Shown piece by piece: positions 33,780 to 47,156 of a stretch of DNA of 64,000 bases (its first letter is position 1; the number at the start of each line of letters is the position of its first letter). A program made the translations under genes and the position numbers. The stretch covers positions 1 through 64,000 of the forward strand of contig NW_019773531.1 in assembly GCF_001039355.2 (NCBI RefSeq), in the 5' to 3' direction. The DNA is from Lingula anatina (Eukaryota > Brachiopoda > Lingulata > Lingulida > Lingulidae). Under the pieces are notes generated by a model, which made no database searches, was not told the DNA's origin, and was given only the letters and a program-made list of their open reading frames with translations.

Positions 33780-34420
33780 TTAATAACGAGTGCCTAAAAC
33801 AGGGCCGTAGCCTCCGGAGGGGCAGGGGGGGGGGCAGCTGCCCCCCCTGGGATTTGAGGTCTAAAAAATAATCGCAAAGGTTAAAAAAATAATTGCAAAA
33901 TTGGTATCACTTTGATTGCAGAATGAATGCTCAATGATCGGCACGTAAAGGAAAAAAATCCATACGGTACCTTATTACGGGAAGCAGTAAAGAAGCCGTC
34001 CAGTGTAAAGCGGACTTTAATCACTGCGCCTAGCTCCAATGACCAAGTGTTTCTCGTGGTTTCTTGCCTTTCGCGTGTATATCATTCCACTTTGAAGTTT
34101 TTCCTGCGCTATTATCCTATGATGGGTTCTCTTTACAATTATACAATGCAGTATCATTCATATTTTTCTATGAAATATAAAATGTACTTTGTGATTCCTT
34201 TAAAATTAATTAACTGGAGCAATTTGTTGTCCATTAACTGTTCACAGTAACTGTTTACGCTTCATATACAGCAGACACCCGATTTAGGGAAGTCTAGCTT
34301 CTTAAAATATTCAAAAGACAATAACAAATTTGTATCTGGACCTACCTTTACCATCTTCGAAGATCAGATAGTTTGAACGACCATAAGAAGGATAAGAACT
34401 TTCAGATTGTTTGAGGACAT
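33780..34420 (-). pseudogene. Copy P1: SCP-like relic, exon 2 deleted
   Basis: The leader exon at 34346-34420 (MSSNNLKVLILLMVVQTI, then stop, then SSKMVK) has a TGA in place of the Cys codon seen in copy G, but keeps a GTAGGT donor. Intron sequence homologous to copies F and G follows. Then only the last few codons and stop of exon 2 remain (33780-33799, agtgcctaa region). A GC-rich palindromic sequence (ggggcagctgcccc core, 33826-33846) sits at the deletion site. Confidence 0.8.
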
Positions 34421-34806
34421 TCTTATGAACCCTGTATTTTAAAGGTCTCTAAAACAAAAGTAAAAACATGCTAAAACTATATTCAACAGTACTCATCGAC
34501 GCATACAAGTTAACATAACATAGTCTTGCTTTACTTTGCATACATAGGAACCTAGATATGCAATCTTCAATCAACAATAAAACAGCGTCTGTATTTTGTT
34601 AGGCCTACATGTGGCAACCTTTACAGCACACAGAAATTGCAATATCATATGGTTTGTGTCGTAAACACATTTCGGAGCTCAGTCGATCAACTGAAATTCC
34701 AATGTTCGTGAACACTGAATCGTCAAGCTGTCGAAATGATTTAAGTTTTGCTACCTTCGATACAGATTATATCCCTCAATATATAATTCTATTTAACTCT
34801 ACTTAC

Positions 34807-34900
34807 CAGATGTCTGTAATTTCTCTTAGAACACAATCTTTAAATACAATCATTTCACAGTATTGTCTGGATGAACATTATCAGTCACGCGTGTCCCCTA
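34807..34900 (-). promoter_or_regulatory. Candidate noncoding 5' exon, copy P1
   Basis: The minus strand ends acagacatctg followed by GTAAGT. It is nearly identical to the ends upstream of copies G and H. Confidence 0.5.
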
Positions 34901-35056
34901 TTCGACATGTTACAAAACCCTCTGACACCTCCATTTTTAAAAACATCATTTGTACCACTGGATGTGAACATCAAACTACATTTAATACGGGCTATAAGAC
35001 AAAATAGGACATCCTTTAGTGAAACATTTGAAAATCGTTAAAGTCGATTGTCTCTT

Positions 35057-35096
<40 letters not shown>

Positions 35097-36382
35097 AGTA
35101 GTTGAATTTCTTAATGATCTGCCCACTCTACTCCCTAACAGTCTCCAAACATTCACTGCAGTCAATCATACTAATAATATCTAATATAATTGATTGTATT
35201 TTGGTGATGAAAATGATGCTTTATGTTGCATGTCGCTTACATTCGGTAGATACTTCTTTACCTGTCGTAAGCGGATGTCGGCTTTATTTATGTTGTTCCC
35301 TAATAAAATTAATTATTATACGGGCTACCAAGTGTAGAAATGCGTTATTCACCAAATTACTTCTAATGTTGGAATTTATGGATTCTTCGAAGTCATTAGT
35401 CGCCAAATTTTGGGTAAAAGAAATAACCATGCCATTCGTCCATTACGTCTTAAAATGTTCGCTATTTCGTGATCACAAAATGTGCTTTATCAATTGAAAT
35501 GTGTTCTTCAAAAGCAATTAATAAGGTCGGCGGGAACCACACAAAAACAAATAGGATAAATACAAGATCGAATATTGTAGCTTGTCTGGCTATTCGGTCG
35601 AATGAGTAGGGACGTCAGTTTTTTGTATTTGTGTAAATAAACGGTCTCCAGTCGCGAGCTGCTTTATTGTTCAACAGCTTGACACGCCCCGTGGAATATG
35701 TAATGTGTAGCATATTGTCGGAAGATGACCACCGTTTCAATTTTGCGCCATATCTGTTGGATTATTCTATTTGGGGTATCACATACATGTCACATCATAC
35801 TGCCAGTATATCCCGAATATTAAAATTTATGTAAAATATATTTTATGATTGTTATACATGTACTAGAGTATTAGTTATGGCAAGGTGTCCATGTTTCATG
35901 CATCAACAGCATTTGTAAAGTAACTATGATCGTAAGGATATAGTCGTATATGTACATCAAAATATCTAAATAAACCCAAATGAAGAGAAATGTATAGCGA
36001 GAGAGACACAGACGGTCAAACCGGTTGATTCATTTGTTTATTCTAAATAAGATATTCATGTATATAATAACCAAGCATAGAGAAGAGCCAATGGTTAAAA
36101 TGCAACCTACCGGTAGGTATACCTTATCTTTGCCTGCCCGGCATTGTTCCGAGGAAAATTAACTTATGGGGAAAATGAACTGATTTAAAATGTTGCAACT
36201 GATATTCTTCTTTCGGACAAACTACCAATGCCTTACTCACCTGTTATAATACTACATAACAACAACGCACCCAAATGCGAAAAGGCAAAAACAAATCCAG
36301 TGAATCAGAGTTTTTAAATTCAAAAGGTAAAATGTAATCTAAAAGGCCAGTCCTGAATTACATAGGTACGTCTTTACCATCG
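34901..36382. repeat. Array spacer, homologous to 39050-40300 and 41840-43010
   Basis: Noncoding spacer between copies P1 and F. Blocks such as tcacgcgtgtcccctattcg and the 3'-flank words ccaagcatagagaagagccaatgg recur between F and G, between G and H and near 48140 and 53880. This defines a tandem unit. No coding sequence is conserved between the units. Confidence 0.7.
35061..35093. repeat. (GA)n microsatellite
   Basis: About 33 bp of GA. Confidence 0.9.
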
Positions 36383-38567
36383 CTAACGAGTGCCCAAAAA
36401 GACATCAGAGGGGTTGGGCTCTTGACCAGCCCAGTAGTCCACGAAACGGTCTATGAACTCGTTGGAATCAATCACACCATCCTCATTCCCATCAATGGCA
36501 TCAGATATATCTTGAATCTTAGCAGTGTTTCGGAAAATAGTAAGGAAGTTGGAATATTCATCTACCATCAATTGCTATCACAGTCGAGATCAAACGTACC
36601 AAGCCAATCATTTGCGAATTTTACGATCTCCTATCTTGTAATAGGGAGTTCAACTTCTTCAGTCCGAAGCATATCTTGAAATGTGATGGATTTTGAATAT
36701 TTGGCGTATTCATTTGAATACCACAGGTGGTAGCCACTGGGCAATATACCATTCACCGCCATGGCTCTCCAAGATGGAAGAACTTGCTGAGCTCGCTCTG
36801 TTGTTGAATCTATGAATTCCTGTTGAGTCACTATGTCACTTCCATCAACGTATATGATATTGTACTTGAAAATCCAGTGCTCCATGGTCAGAAATGTGCA
36901 GCACTCGCGCGATTGGCGAGGGCGCAACAGTAGGGCTTCACGTGACTCAACTAACCAATCACAGCACAAGAATGGCATCGCACACAGACTCTGTGATAAG
37001 TGCTCAGCCCATTGTCAAGTAGTGTTAGTTCATGGTAACAAGCGTCTGATATGTGCAGAGAAGTTTATTATTATAATATATATTGTTCTTATTGTTACAT
37101 TATTAAATCTAACTCTGTATCCAAGTAATAACTATACGGTACCAAGTCAGGTACTGATGATGTGCAGAGGCCATATATTCCAGAATAAGCCATTACCACT
37201 GATTTATAACTTTTATTTTTGTTTAATATGTTATTCGCGAAAGAGTTCATGAAAGATTATTTTAATTTGTTAAATCATGATCTTATTCTTTTTATATTCA
37301 AATAATTGAATAATGTGGGTAAAATTGGTCTTCCACTTCTTATTTGCATTTTTCCTTTACTACAAGATTATTTTGGAACAGTTGCAGCATTAAAAATGTT
37401 AATAAATAGCAATCTGAAAGAAGAATTTTGCATAATTATTAAATGATGATAGGAATTTTGGATTAAGAGATTAGTTAAATACTGAGTAGTGATATGGTCA
37501 GTCAATTTATGTAGAATCTGATAATATGATTGAAAATACTGATTGAATTATTGGCCTTGCACTGGGCAGTTTTACATTTGTGCCAAGTGCTCTTTTTGGA
37601 CTCCATTGTACATTGGTAAAAAATCTTCTATTGCCATGAAAGTTTTTAATCAGACTCTGTATGGTGCTGCTATCTGCTGGTGCTATCGGCAACGAATTAA
37701 TTTGCCTTTGTTTCTGAGTGAATTTACCGTCTAAAATCACTATTACTGAAAATATTTGCGTTTTGCTGAGGGTAGGCTAGGCAATATACGGCAAACTTCT
37801 TAGTACGTGTGTACAACAAAATTTTTTTAAAAACCTAGCGATATTTGGTCAGGAGTTGCTTGAAGCATAGCACAGCGTTTCTGTCTATCGGCATCAGGCC
37901 GTTAGTTTGTCAATTCTCACGAATTACCCACGAATCGCGAACCCATTCATTTTCCTTTGGCAATCTAGCAACTCATTAAAAATGCACGCATGTGCAGTGG
38001 GCTAGGCGTGACGTCATGCAGTGCATTTCTGGGGATGCACTAAAGTTTCCTTTGGGGTTTTAAAATTTAACAAAATACTATAAAACAAACATGGCGTGGA
38101 TGTGACACAACTGCAAATGGTCAAACATTGCTTATTGTTCACCCTATTTTTGTTTGTTAGCAGGGCCTTACCACTTAATCACTGCGCCAAACACCAATGA
38201 CCAAGTGATTACCGTGGGTTTTCGCTGTTTGCGCTTATCAAATTGTCCCTTGAATTTTATCCTGCTCTATTATCCTGTTATATGATGGGTTCCTGAAGTA
38301 TCATTTATAGTTTTCTTTGCGTTACAAAATGTAATCTGTGTTTCTTATAACATATTTAAGTCTTTAACTGCCGCACTATGTTGTCCCTTTGCTGTTTACA
38401 GTACCCATTTACGATTTTGTAGACACCCGATTTAAAGTAGTCTAGCTTCTTAAATATTCAAAAGCCAATAACAAATTCGTGCCTAGCCCTACCTTTACCA
38501 TTTTCGAAGGGCAGATAGTCGGAACGACTATAAGAAGGAGAAGAACTTTCAGATTGTTTGAGAACAT
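36383..38567 (-). pseudogene. Copy F: SCP-like EF-hand pseudogene
   Basis: The leader exon at 38493-38567 (MFSNNLKVLLLLIVVPTI) is open with a GTAGGG donor. The exon 2 acceptor is AA instead of AG. Its first codons are at about 38034-38063. An insert of about 1.15 kb then separates them from the rest (36383-36880). A TAA follows LPITR (about 36634), and one base is missing in the CDSK codons near 36568. The last part still reads DGNEDGVIDSNE and ends FLGTR. The upstream donor of its noncoding exon is also mutated (GG at 38940). Confidence 0.92.
36889..38031. mobile_element. 1.14-kb insertion in exon 2 of copy F
   Basis: Copy G is continuous at this point (aaaatccagtgcgcactaaag). In copy F the sequence is interrupted and bounded by CAGAAATG on the left and CATTTCTG on the right, an 8-bp inverted repeat. 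No transposase-like reading frame was recognised inside. The target duplication is unclear and a few extra bases lie at each edge. Confidence 0.5.
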
Positions 38568-40307
38568 TCTTATGAACTCTGTATTGTTAAGATTTCTGAA
38601 ACAAAAGTAACAACCAATTTAAACTATATTCAATAATCATCGAGTGTGAAATACAAGTTTATATACCACCCTTCACATAGGAAAATATTCTTGCTTTATT
38701 ACTTTGCATACATAGGAACCTACATGTAGATATGCAATCTGCAATTGCCAGGGTCTGCCCAGGGTTTTGCCCATATGCGGCGACGTTTACAGCACAGTGT
38801 AATATCAAACAGTGTAATATCATACGGTATCATAATCAAAGACACTTCAGAGCTCGGTTCATCAACTACAATTTTACGTTTTTGACACCTTCGATACAGA
38901 CTATATCCCTCAACATGCATTTGTATTTAGATTTACTTCCCAGATGTCTGTTGTTTCTCTTGGAGGCCAGGTTTATGTAATGTCTTGTTTAAGTGAGCAT
39001 GGTGTATTTAAATGCAATTATTTCGCAGTATTGTCGGTATGAACATTATCAGTCACGCGTGTCCCCTATCCGACATGTTACAAATCCCCTGACACCTCCA
39101 TTTTTAAAAGTATCATTTGTACCACTGGATGTAAACATCAAAATACATTTAATACGGGCTATGAGACAAACTAGGACATCCTGTTGACAAACATTCTAAC
39201 ATCGTTAAAGCAGATTATCTATTTTGTGATTGATAGATAGATAGATGAATACTAGTAGTTGAATTCTAAATGATCTGCCTACTCCACGTCCTTACAATCT
39301 CCAAATATTTCCAGCATTCAATCATGCTTATCATATCCAGAATAATTAATTTTATTTTGGTGATGAAAATGATGCTTTATGTGGCTTACATTCGGCAGAC
39401 ACTTCCTTACCTGTCGTAAGCGGATGTCGAGTTTATTTATTGTTATTCTCCTAATAAAATTGATTGTCATACGGGCTGCCAAGTGTAGAAATGTGTTTTT
39501 CACCTTGTTATTTCCAGTGTTGGGATTTATGGCTTCATCGAAGCCATTTATTGCCAAATTTTGGGTAAAAGAAATACCCAAGTGATTTGACAGACTTACA
39601 TGTCACATCAAACAAAACATTACACTCCAGTATATCCCGCCCCTTTTTATTTATATAAGTAACTTTATAATGCTGTATATACATGCACTAGATTAGTAGT
39701 TATAGCTCTCGGGGCATCCATCCATGTTCCATGCATCAACTCCATATGTAAAATAGCCATGCTATGATCCTATGGCTATAGTCGTAAAATAACATGATCC
39801 TAAGGATATAGTCGTATATGTACAAAAAAAATCCAAATAAATCTAAATGAAGAGAGCACAGCCAGAGAGACACGCTGGTCAGACGGGTTGATTCAATTGT
39901 TTATTCTAAATAAGACAAACATGTATATGATAAACCTAGAAAAGAGTAGAGCCAATGGTTTTAATCCAATCTAGACATGCCTTATCTCTGCTTGCCTGGC
40001 AGTAGTACTGTTCCGAGGAGAACCAACTTACAGGGTAAAAAGAACTGATTGAAAGCGTTGAAACTGATATTCTCTTTTTGGACAAACTACCACTACCTAA
40101 AACAGCCTTTTCAAAAAAAAAAAAAATTAATTAATAAATAAATAAATAAGATAAAATAAGATAAAAAAAAAATCACAAAAACAGCGCACTCAACTAAAAA
40201 AGGCTAAAACAAAGCGAGTGCATACACGTTTAGAAACTCAAAAGGTAAAATGTAATCTTAAAGGCCAGGCATATGATTTAAAGAGGGACCTCTCTATCAG
40301 CGCGGGC

Positions 40308-41295
40308 CTAATAACGAGTGCCTAAAAAGACATCAGAGGGGCTGGGCTTTTGACCAACCCAGTAGTCCTCGAAAGCGTCTATGAACTCATTGGTATCAAT
40401 CACATCATCCTCATTCCAATCAATGGAATCAAATATATCTTGAACCTTAGCAGTGTTACGGAAAATAGTAAGGAAGTTGGAATACTCGTCTACCATCAAT
40501 TTGCTATCGCAGTCAAGATCAAATGCGCCAAACCAATCTCTTGCCAATTTTACGGTCTCTTCTCTTGAAATAGGGAGTTCAAATTCTTCTATCCGAAGCA
40601 TTTCTTGAAATGTGAAGGACTTTGAAAAGTTGGTGTATTCATTTGACCACCACAAGTAAAACGCACTGTACAGTATACCATTCACCGCCATGGCTCGCCA
40701 AGATGGGAGAACTTGTTTAGCTCGCTCTGTTGTTGAATCAATGCATTCCTCTTCAGTCACTACTCCATTTTCGTCAACGTCCATGATATCAAAGAATTCT
40801 TTGTACTTGAAAATCCAGTGCGCACTAAAGTTTCCTTTGGGGTTCTAAAATAAACAACAAAAAACATAAAAAAACATGACGTGAAAAAAACATTGCCTAT
40901 TGGTTACCCCAACACCAATAGCCAAGTGATTCACGTGGTTTCTCGCCGTTTACGCTTATCAAATTGTCCTTTGGATTTTATCCTTCATCATTATCCTTTT
41001 ATATGATGAAATATCAGTGTATCACTTATAGTTTTCGATGCGTTACCAAATGTACTTTGTGTTTTTTTATAACATATTTAACCCGTCCTTTAACTGCCGC
41101 ACCTTCTTGTCCCTTTACTGTTAACGGTAGCCATTTACAATCCTTGTAAACACCCGATTTCAAGTAGTCTAACTTCTTAAAATATTCAAAAGACAATAAT
41201 AAATTCGTGCCTGGACCTACCTTTACCATTTTCGAAGAGCAGATAGTCGGAACGACCATGAGAAGGAGAAGAACTTTCAGATTGTTTGAGGACAT
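40308..41295 (-). CDS. Copy G: secreted SCP-like EF-hand protein, subfamily 2 (intact)
   Basis: Exons 41221-41295 and 40308-40844, phase 0, with GTAGGT donor and TTTTAG acceptor, give 203 residues. The leader is MSSNNLKVLLLLMVVPTICS. EF1 is DVDENGVVTEEE, the silent hand is FYLWWSNEYTNF...FQEM, EF3 is DLDCDSKLMVDE and EF4 is DWNEDDVIDTNE. The C-terminus reads SDVFLGTRY instead of AAYIFGSRD. All three loops keep acidic ligands, so this is a good Ca-binding candidate. It is the only intact member of subfamily 2 here. A 5'UTR acceptor (TTGTTTTAG, about 41325) and a noncoding exon at 41708 lie upstream. Confidence 0.92.
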
Positions 41296-41707
41296 TCTTA
41301 TATAAACTGAGTATTGTTCACATTTCTAAAACAAAAATAACAACCAACTTAAACTATATTCAATTATATTCATCGAGTGTGAAATACAAGTATATATAAC
41401 ACCCTTCATATAAATATATATGATTGCTTTACTTTGCATACATAGGAACCTAAATATGCAATCTGCAATTAACAATAAAACAGCGTCTGTATTTTGGTAG
41501 GCCTAAATGTGGCGACGTTTACAGTACACAAACAGTACAATATCATAAGGTATGTACAGGGGTATCATAAACGCTTCGGAGCCCGTCGATCAACTTAAAT
41601 TCCAATGTTCATGAACACTGAATCTTAAAGTTATCAAAATCACTGAAGTTCTTGACACTTTCGATACAGATAGTATCCCTAAATATGCCATTCTAAACTT
41701 AACTTAC

Positions 41708-41780
41708 CAGATGCCTGTTGCTTCTCTTGCAGAGCCCAGTCTTATGTAATGTCTTGTATAAGTGAGCGTAATGTATTCAA
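41708..41780 (-). promoter_or_regulatory. Candidate noncoding 5' exon, copy G
   Basis: The minus strand ends caacaggcatctg followed by GTAAGT. An acceptor about 380 bp downstream precedes the leader ATG. It is conserved with the segments at 34807 and 48042. Confidence 0.55.
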
Positions 41781-43787
41781 ATACGATCATTTCGTAGTAT
41801 TGTCGGGATGAACATTATTAGTCACGTGTGTCCCCTATCCGACATGTTACCAATCCCCTGACACCTCCATTTTTAAAAGCATACATTTGTACCACTGGGT
41901 GTAAACATCAAACTACATTTAATATGGGCTATGAGACAAAATAGGACATCTTGTTGTCAAACATTTGAAATGTACATCCTGAATGTCAGCGTTATCATCA
42001 TCGTAGACAACAAATAAATATTTTTATTTTGTGTTTGTGTTTGTTAGCAAACATGTTTAACGCGATTTTATTTCTTTTATCGACTATTTAAACGCTTATT
42101 TCGTAAGTGATGTGTGATGATCTATCTATCTATCTGCCTATCTAGTATCTATCGACTAGATAGATACTAGCAGTTGAATCACTTAATGATCTGCCTATTC
42201 CACTTCCTTACAATCTCAAACATTTACTGCAGTCAATCATAATAACCATATATAATATAATTAATTGTATTTTGGATATGAAAATGATGCTTTATGTTGC
42301 ATGTTGCTTACATTTTACAGGCACTTCTTAACCTGTCGTAAATGGATGTCGGCTTTCTTTTTTGTTATTTTCCTAATAAAAGTAATTGTTATACAGGCTA
42401 TCAAGTGCAGAAATGCGTTATTCACCTTATCACTTGTAATGTTGGGATTTATGGATTCTTCGAAGCCATTAGTAGACAAATTTTGGGTAGAAGAGTAGTA
42501 GTTATGACTCTCGGGGCAGAGCGTCCCTGTTCCATGCATAAACATCACATGTAAAATAAGCAAGTTGCGATTCTAAGGATTTATCGGTTGTATATGAACA
42601 CGGAAATCACTAATTAAATCTGAATGAAGAGAAATGGAAAGAGAGAGAGAGACGCAGGTCAGACTGGTTGATTCAATGGTTTAATTATTCTAAATAAGAT
42701 ATATATGTACATGATAACCAAGCATAGAGTAGAGCCAATGGTTAAAATTCAATCTAGGCATGCTTTATCCGGCACTGATCCGATGAGAATCAACTGATGG
42801 GGAAACATTAACTGATTTATAATGTTGCAACTAATATTCTTCTTCCGGACAAACTATCATTACATAACGCACCTGTCATATCTTAAACAACGCAACACAA
42901 CAACAGCGCACCCAAATGCGAAAAGGCAAAAACGAAGCGAGTACACGTTTAAAAATTTTAACTTTAATCTAAAAGGCCAGCTCTTAATTACAAGGGTACG
43001 TCTTTATATTCGCCGGCTTAATAACGAGTGCCCAAAAAGACATCAGAGGAGCTGGGCTCTTGACCAGCCCAGAAGTCCTCGAAACCATCTGTGAACTCGT
43101 TGGTATCAATCACACCATCCTTATTCCAATCAATGGCATCAGATATATCTTGAACCTTACGGGAAATAGTAAGGAAGTTGGAATACTCATCTACCATCAA
43201 TTTGCTATCGCAGTCGAGATCAAACGCGCCAAGCCAATTTCTTGCAAATTTGACGTTGTCTTTTCTTTTAATAGGGAGTTCAATTTCGTCAGCCCGAAGC
43301 ATTTCCTGAAATGTGATGGATTTTGAATAGTTGGTGTATTCATTTGACCACCACACTTGAAATGCACTAGACAATATACCTTTCACCGCCATGGCTCGCC
43401 AAGATGGGAGAACTTGTTTAGCTCGGCCGGCTGTTGAATCGATAAATTCCTCTTCTGTCACCTTGCCATTTTCATCAACGTCCATGATATCAAAGAATTA
43501 TTTGTACTTCAAAATGCAGTGCGTACTTAAAATTTCCTTTGGTGTTCTAAAATGTTAAAAAAATACTATAAAACAAACATTGCCTATTGTTCACCCTAAC
43601 TTAAATTGCTTGTTTTTACAACAGTACCTTATCACTTTATCACTGCTCCAAACAACAATGACCCAGTGACTAGCGTGGTTTCTCGCAGTTTACCTTTATA
43701 AAATTAAGCTTTAAAATTTATCCTGCGCTTTTATCCTATTGTAAAAAGGGTTCTATTTACAATAGTACACTGAAGTACACATATCAT

Positions 43788-44349
43788 GGTCAAGACCAAG
43801 ACAGAACATACCAAGGACTTTAACCCCCATCTCAAAATGCAGCAAATGGAACATACCAGTGATTCTGAACACAAACCCTCAATCACTTAGGGACAAGGTC
43901 TCAGAAGTTTCTACTATCTTACTTCAGAATCAAGTGGATGTTGCCTGTATAGTTGAATCGTGGTGTCCTGATTTTATACCCGATGAACATATCAACATTA
44001 TTTCATATGAGACTCTAAGACGTAACCGACAAGTGAAACGGGGTGGTGGTATAGTTTGTTATATCCATCAGTCTATACCATTTGAAAGGCTTAGCTGGGC
44101 ACACCATGATCAATTTGAGACCCTGTGGATCAGACTCAACCCACAGAGAATGCCTAGACAGTTCAACCCACTAGTGGTTGGATGTATTTACCATCCACCA
44201 GATAGCAACCATAATAACATGGTCCGACATCTGCTTGAAACACTTGATACAATAAAAACAAAGTATGTGAATGCTGGAATAATTTTGACCGGAGACTTTA
44301 ACCATCTGCCTGACAAATTGCTCATTAAAAGCCACAGATTAAAACAACT
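43788..44349 (+). pseudogene. LINE apurinic-like endonuclease fragment
   Basis: The frame runs from KCSKWNIPVILNTNPQSL through DVACIVESW (metal-binding Glu region) and GGGIVCYIH to GDFNHLPDKL (the conserved GDFN motif). It stops matching at 44349-44350, where the reading frame breaks and RT sequence begins out of frame. The end of the endonuclease and the link to the RT are missing, apparently because of the assembly problem around the gap. Confidence 0.85.
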
Positions 44350-45334
44350 CACCAGTATGTGCAATCTGGAACAATACCATACGTCAAGGAAAGCTACCAA
44401 CAATCTGGAAATGTGCCAATGTAGTGCCACTGCCTAAAATTAAACTAGCACTGAGCGTGGAAAATGATTTAAGACCTGTTTCCCTAACACCTATCCTCAG
44501 CAAGGAATTGGAAGCATTCATTTTTACATGGCTGTGGGAGATACTAGGACCACATATTAAGAAAGATCAGTTTGGCAATGTTAAAGGTTCCTCCACCACA
44601 ATGGCCTTAATCGAGCTATTTGACACCTGGGCCAAGGCCAGTGACACTCATGGGGCACAGTCTCGGGTTTTATTACTTGATTTTAGAAAAGCGTTTGATT
44701 TAATAGACCACAATATTTTGCTAGGCAAGCTTTGCAGCTATGGAGTACCTCCAGTATTACTCAGATGGGTCCATGCCTTTTTACTAAATAGACAGCAACG
44801 GATCAAGTGTGGATCAGTAATGTCACAATGGTGCCATATTCATGGGGGCGTGCCCCAGGGTACAAAATTAGGACCTCTCCTTTTCATTACAATGATAAAT
44901 GACATGGAATGTTTTTTACCAGCAGTAAAATATGTGGATGACACTACAGTTTATGAGACAGTTCACCAACCATCTCCAAGGGAAATAGAACAAGGTGCCA
45001 AACCTACACAATCTAAACTTCCCATAGCAGCCTCAAACCTATATGAATGGACAAAACAAAATAACATGCTAATCAATCCTAAAAAAACTGTTGAACTGTT
45101 TATCTGTTTCAGTAAAAACCCTACTGTACCTGATAACCTAATAATTGATGGTATAAAAATCGAACAAGTTTCACATGCCAAACTGCTGGGAGTTCATATC
45201 AGTTCTAATTTGAAATGGGACTTACATATAGAAAAAATTCTCTCAAAAGCTGCATCCAGACTGTATTTCTTATGCATGGTCAAACACGCTGGGGTGCCGA
45301 GACATGACCTCTTACAAATTTATAAAAGCAATCT
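44350..45334 (+). repeat. First copy of a 985-bp RT segment, probable false duplication
   Basis: Identical to 45817-46801 except at 44446 (T/C), 44923 (C/T) and 45128 (A/G). It ends exactly at the gap. The second copy starts exactly after the gap, with the same first base. Joined to the endonuclease out of frame, it cannot be functional as written. Confidence 0.85.
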
Positions 45335-45816
45335 NNNNNNNNNNNNNNNNNNNNNNNNNNNNNNNNNNNNNNNNNNNNNNNNNNNNNNNNNNNNNNNNNN
45401 NNNNNNNNNNNNNNNNNNNNNNNNNNNNNNNNNNNNNNNNNNNNNNNNNNNNNNNNNNNNNNNNNNNNNNNNNNNNNNNNNNNNNNNNNNNNNNNNNNNN
45501 NNNNNNNNNNNNNNNNNNNNNNNNNNNNNNNNNNNNNNNNNNNNNNNNNNNNNNNNNNNNNNNNNNNNNNNNNNNNNNNNNNNNNNNNNNNNNNNNNNNN
45601 NNNNNNNNNNNNNNNNNNNNNNNNNNNNNNNNNNNNNNNNNNNNNNNNNNNNNNNNNNNNNNNNNNNNNNNNNNNNNNNNNNNNNNNNNNNNNNNNNNNN
45701 NNNNNNNNNNNNNNNNNNNNNNNNNNNNNNNNNNNNNNNNNNNNNNNNNNNNNNNNNNNNNNNNNNNNNNNNNNNNNNNNNNNNNNNNNNNNNNNNNNNN
45801 NNNNNNNNNNNNNNNN
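45335..45816. other. Assembly gap (482 N)
   Basis: A run of N inside the LINE. Confidence 1.
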
Positions 45817-47156
45817 CACCAGTATGTGCAATCTGGAACAATACCATACGTCAAGGAAAGCTACCAACAATCTGGAAATGTGCCAATGTAGTGCCACTGC
45901 CTAAAATTAAACCAGCACTGAGCGTGGAAAATGATTTAAGACCTGTTTCCCTAACACCTATCCTCAGCAAGGAATTGGAAGCATTCATTTTTACATGGCT
46001 GTGGGAGATACTAGGACCACATATTAAGAAAGATCAGTTTGGCAATGTTAAAGGTTCCTCCACCACAATGGCCTTAATCGAGCTATTTGACACCTGGGCC
46101 AAGGCCAGTGACACTCATGGGGCACAGTCTCGGGTTTTATTACTTGATTTTAGAAAAGCGTTTGATTTAATAGACCACAATATTTTGCTAGGCAAGCTTT
46201 GCAGCTATGGAGTACCTCCAGTATTACTCAGATGGGTCCATGCCTTTTTACTAAATAGACAGCAACGGATCAAGTGTGGATCAGTAATGTCACAATGGTG
46301 CCATATTCATGGGGGCGTGCCCCAGGGTACAAAATTAGGACCTCTCCTTTTCATTACAATGATAAATGACATGGAATGTTTTTTACCAGTAGTAAAATAT
46401 GTGGATGACACTACAGTTTATGAGACAGTTCACCAACCATCTCCAAGGGAAATAGAACAAGGTGCCAAACCTACACAATCTAAACTTCCCATAGCAGCCT
46501 CAAACCTATATGAATGGACAAAACAAAATAACATGCTAATCAATCCTAAAAAAACTGTTGAACTGTTTATCTGTTTCAGTAAAAACCCTACTGTGCCTGA
46601 TAACCTAATAATTGATGGTATAAAAATCGAACAAGTTTCACATGCCAAACTGCTGGGAGTTCATATCAGTTCTAATTTGAAATGGGACTTACATATAGAA
46701 AAAATTCTCTCAAAAGCTGCATCCAGACTGTATTTCTTATGCATGGTCAAACACGCTGGGGTGCCGAGACATGACCTCTTACAAATTTATAAAAGCAATC
46801 TTAGACCAACACTTGAGTACGCTTGTCAGCTGTGGCATGCTGGAATTACCGCACAGCAATCTAAAGCCTTAGAGAACATCCAAAAAAGGGCTCTTCATAT
46901 TATATACCCTGAACTCACTTACAACGAAGCAATGGACATCACTGAATTATCTACCTTGAAATCTCGGCGTACTGACTTATGCAAAAAATTATTTAAGGAG
47001 ATAAAACTGTGTACACATAGATTGAACCATCTTTTACCTAACACTCGTGTCATAGAAAAGGACCTAAGGAATGTTTATAGATATGTTTTACCAAAATGTC
47101 GGACAAAAAGATATAGAAACACTTTTATCCCATACTGTTTATATACGTGTCAATGA
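45817..47156 (+). CDS. LINE reverse transcriptase (partial)
   Basis: Continuous frame from PVCAIWNNTIRQGKLP. RT motifs in order: LRPVSLTPILSKELE, LLLDFRKAFDLIDH (motif A), GGVPQGTKLGPLLF (motif B), KYVDDTTVYE (motif C, with YVDD in place of the more usual F/YADD), then LLGVHISSNLKWDLHI and the thumb-like LEYACQLWHAGI. It ends at a stop at 47154-47156. It copies element RNA at the target site in this family. The 5' portion is lost in the gap. Intact RT codons suggest a young insertion. Confidence 0.9.

Noticed and set aside
44424-47156. A single 910-residue open frame through the second gap
   Set aside because: It runs through 482 N and contains the same RT twice; it is an assembly artefact, not a tandem-RT protein.
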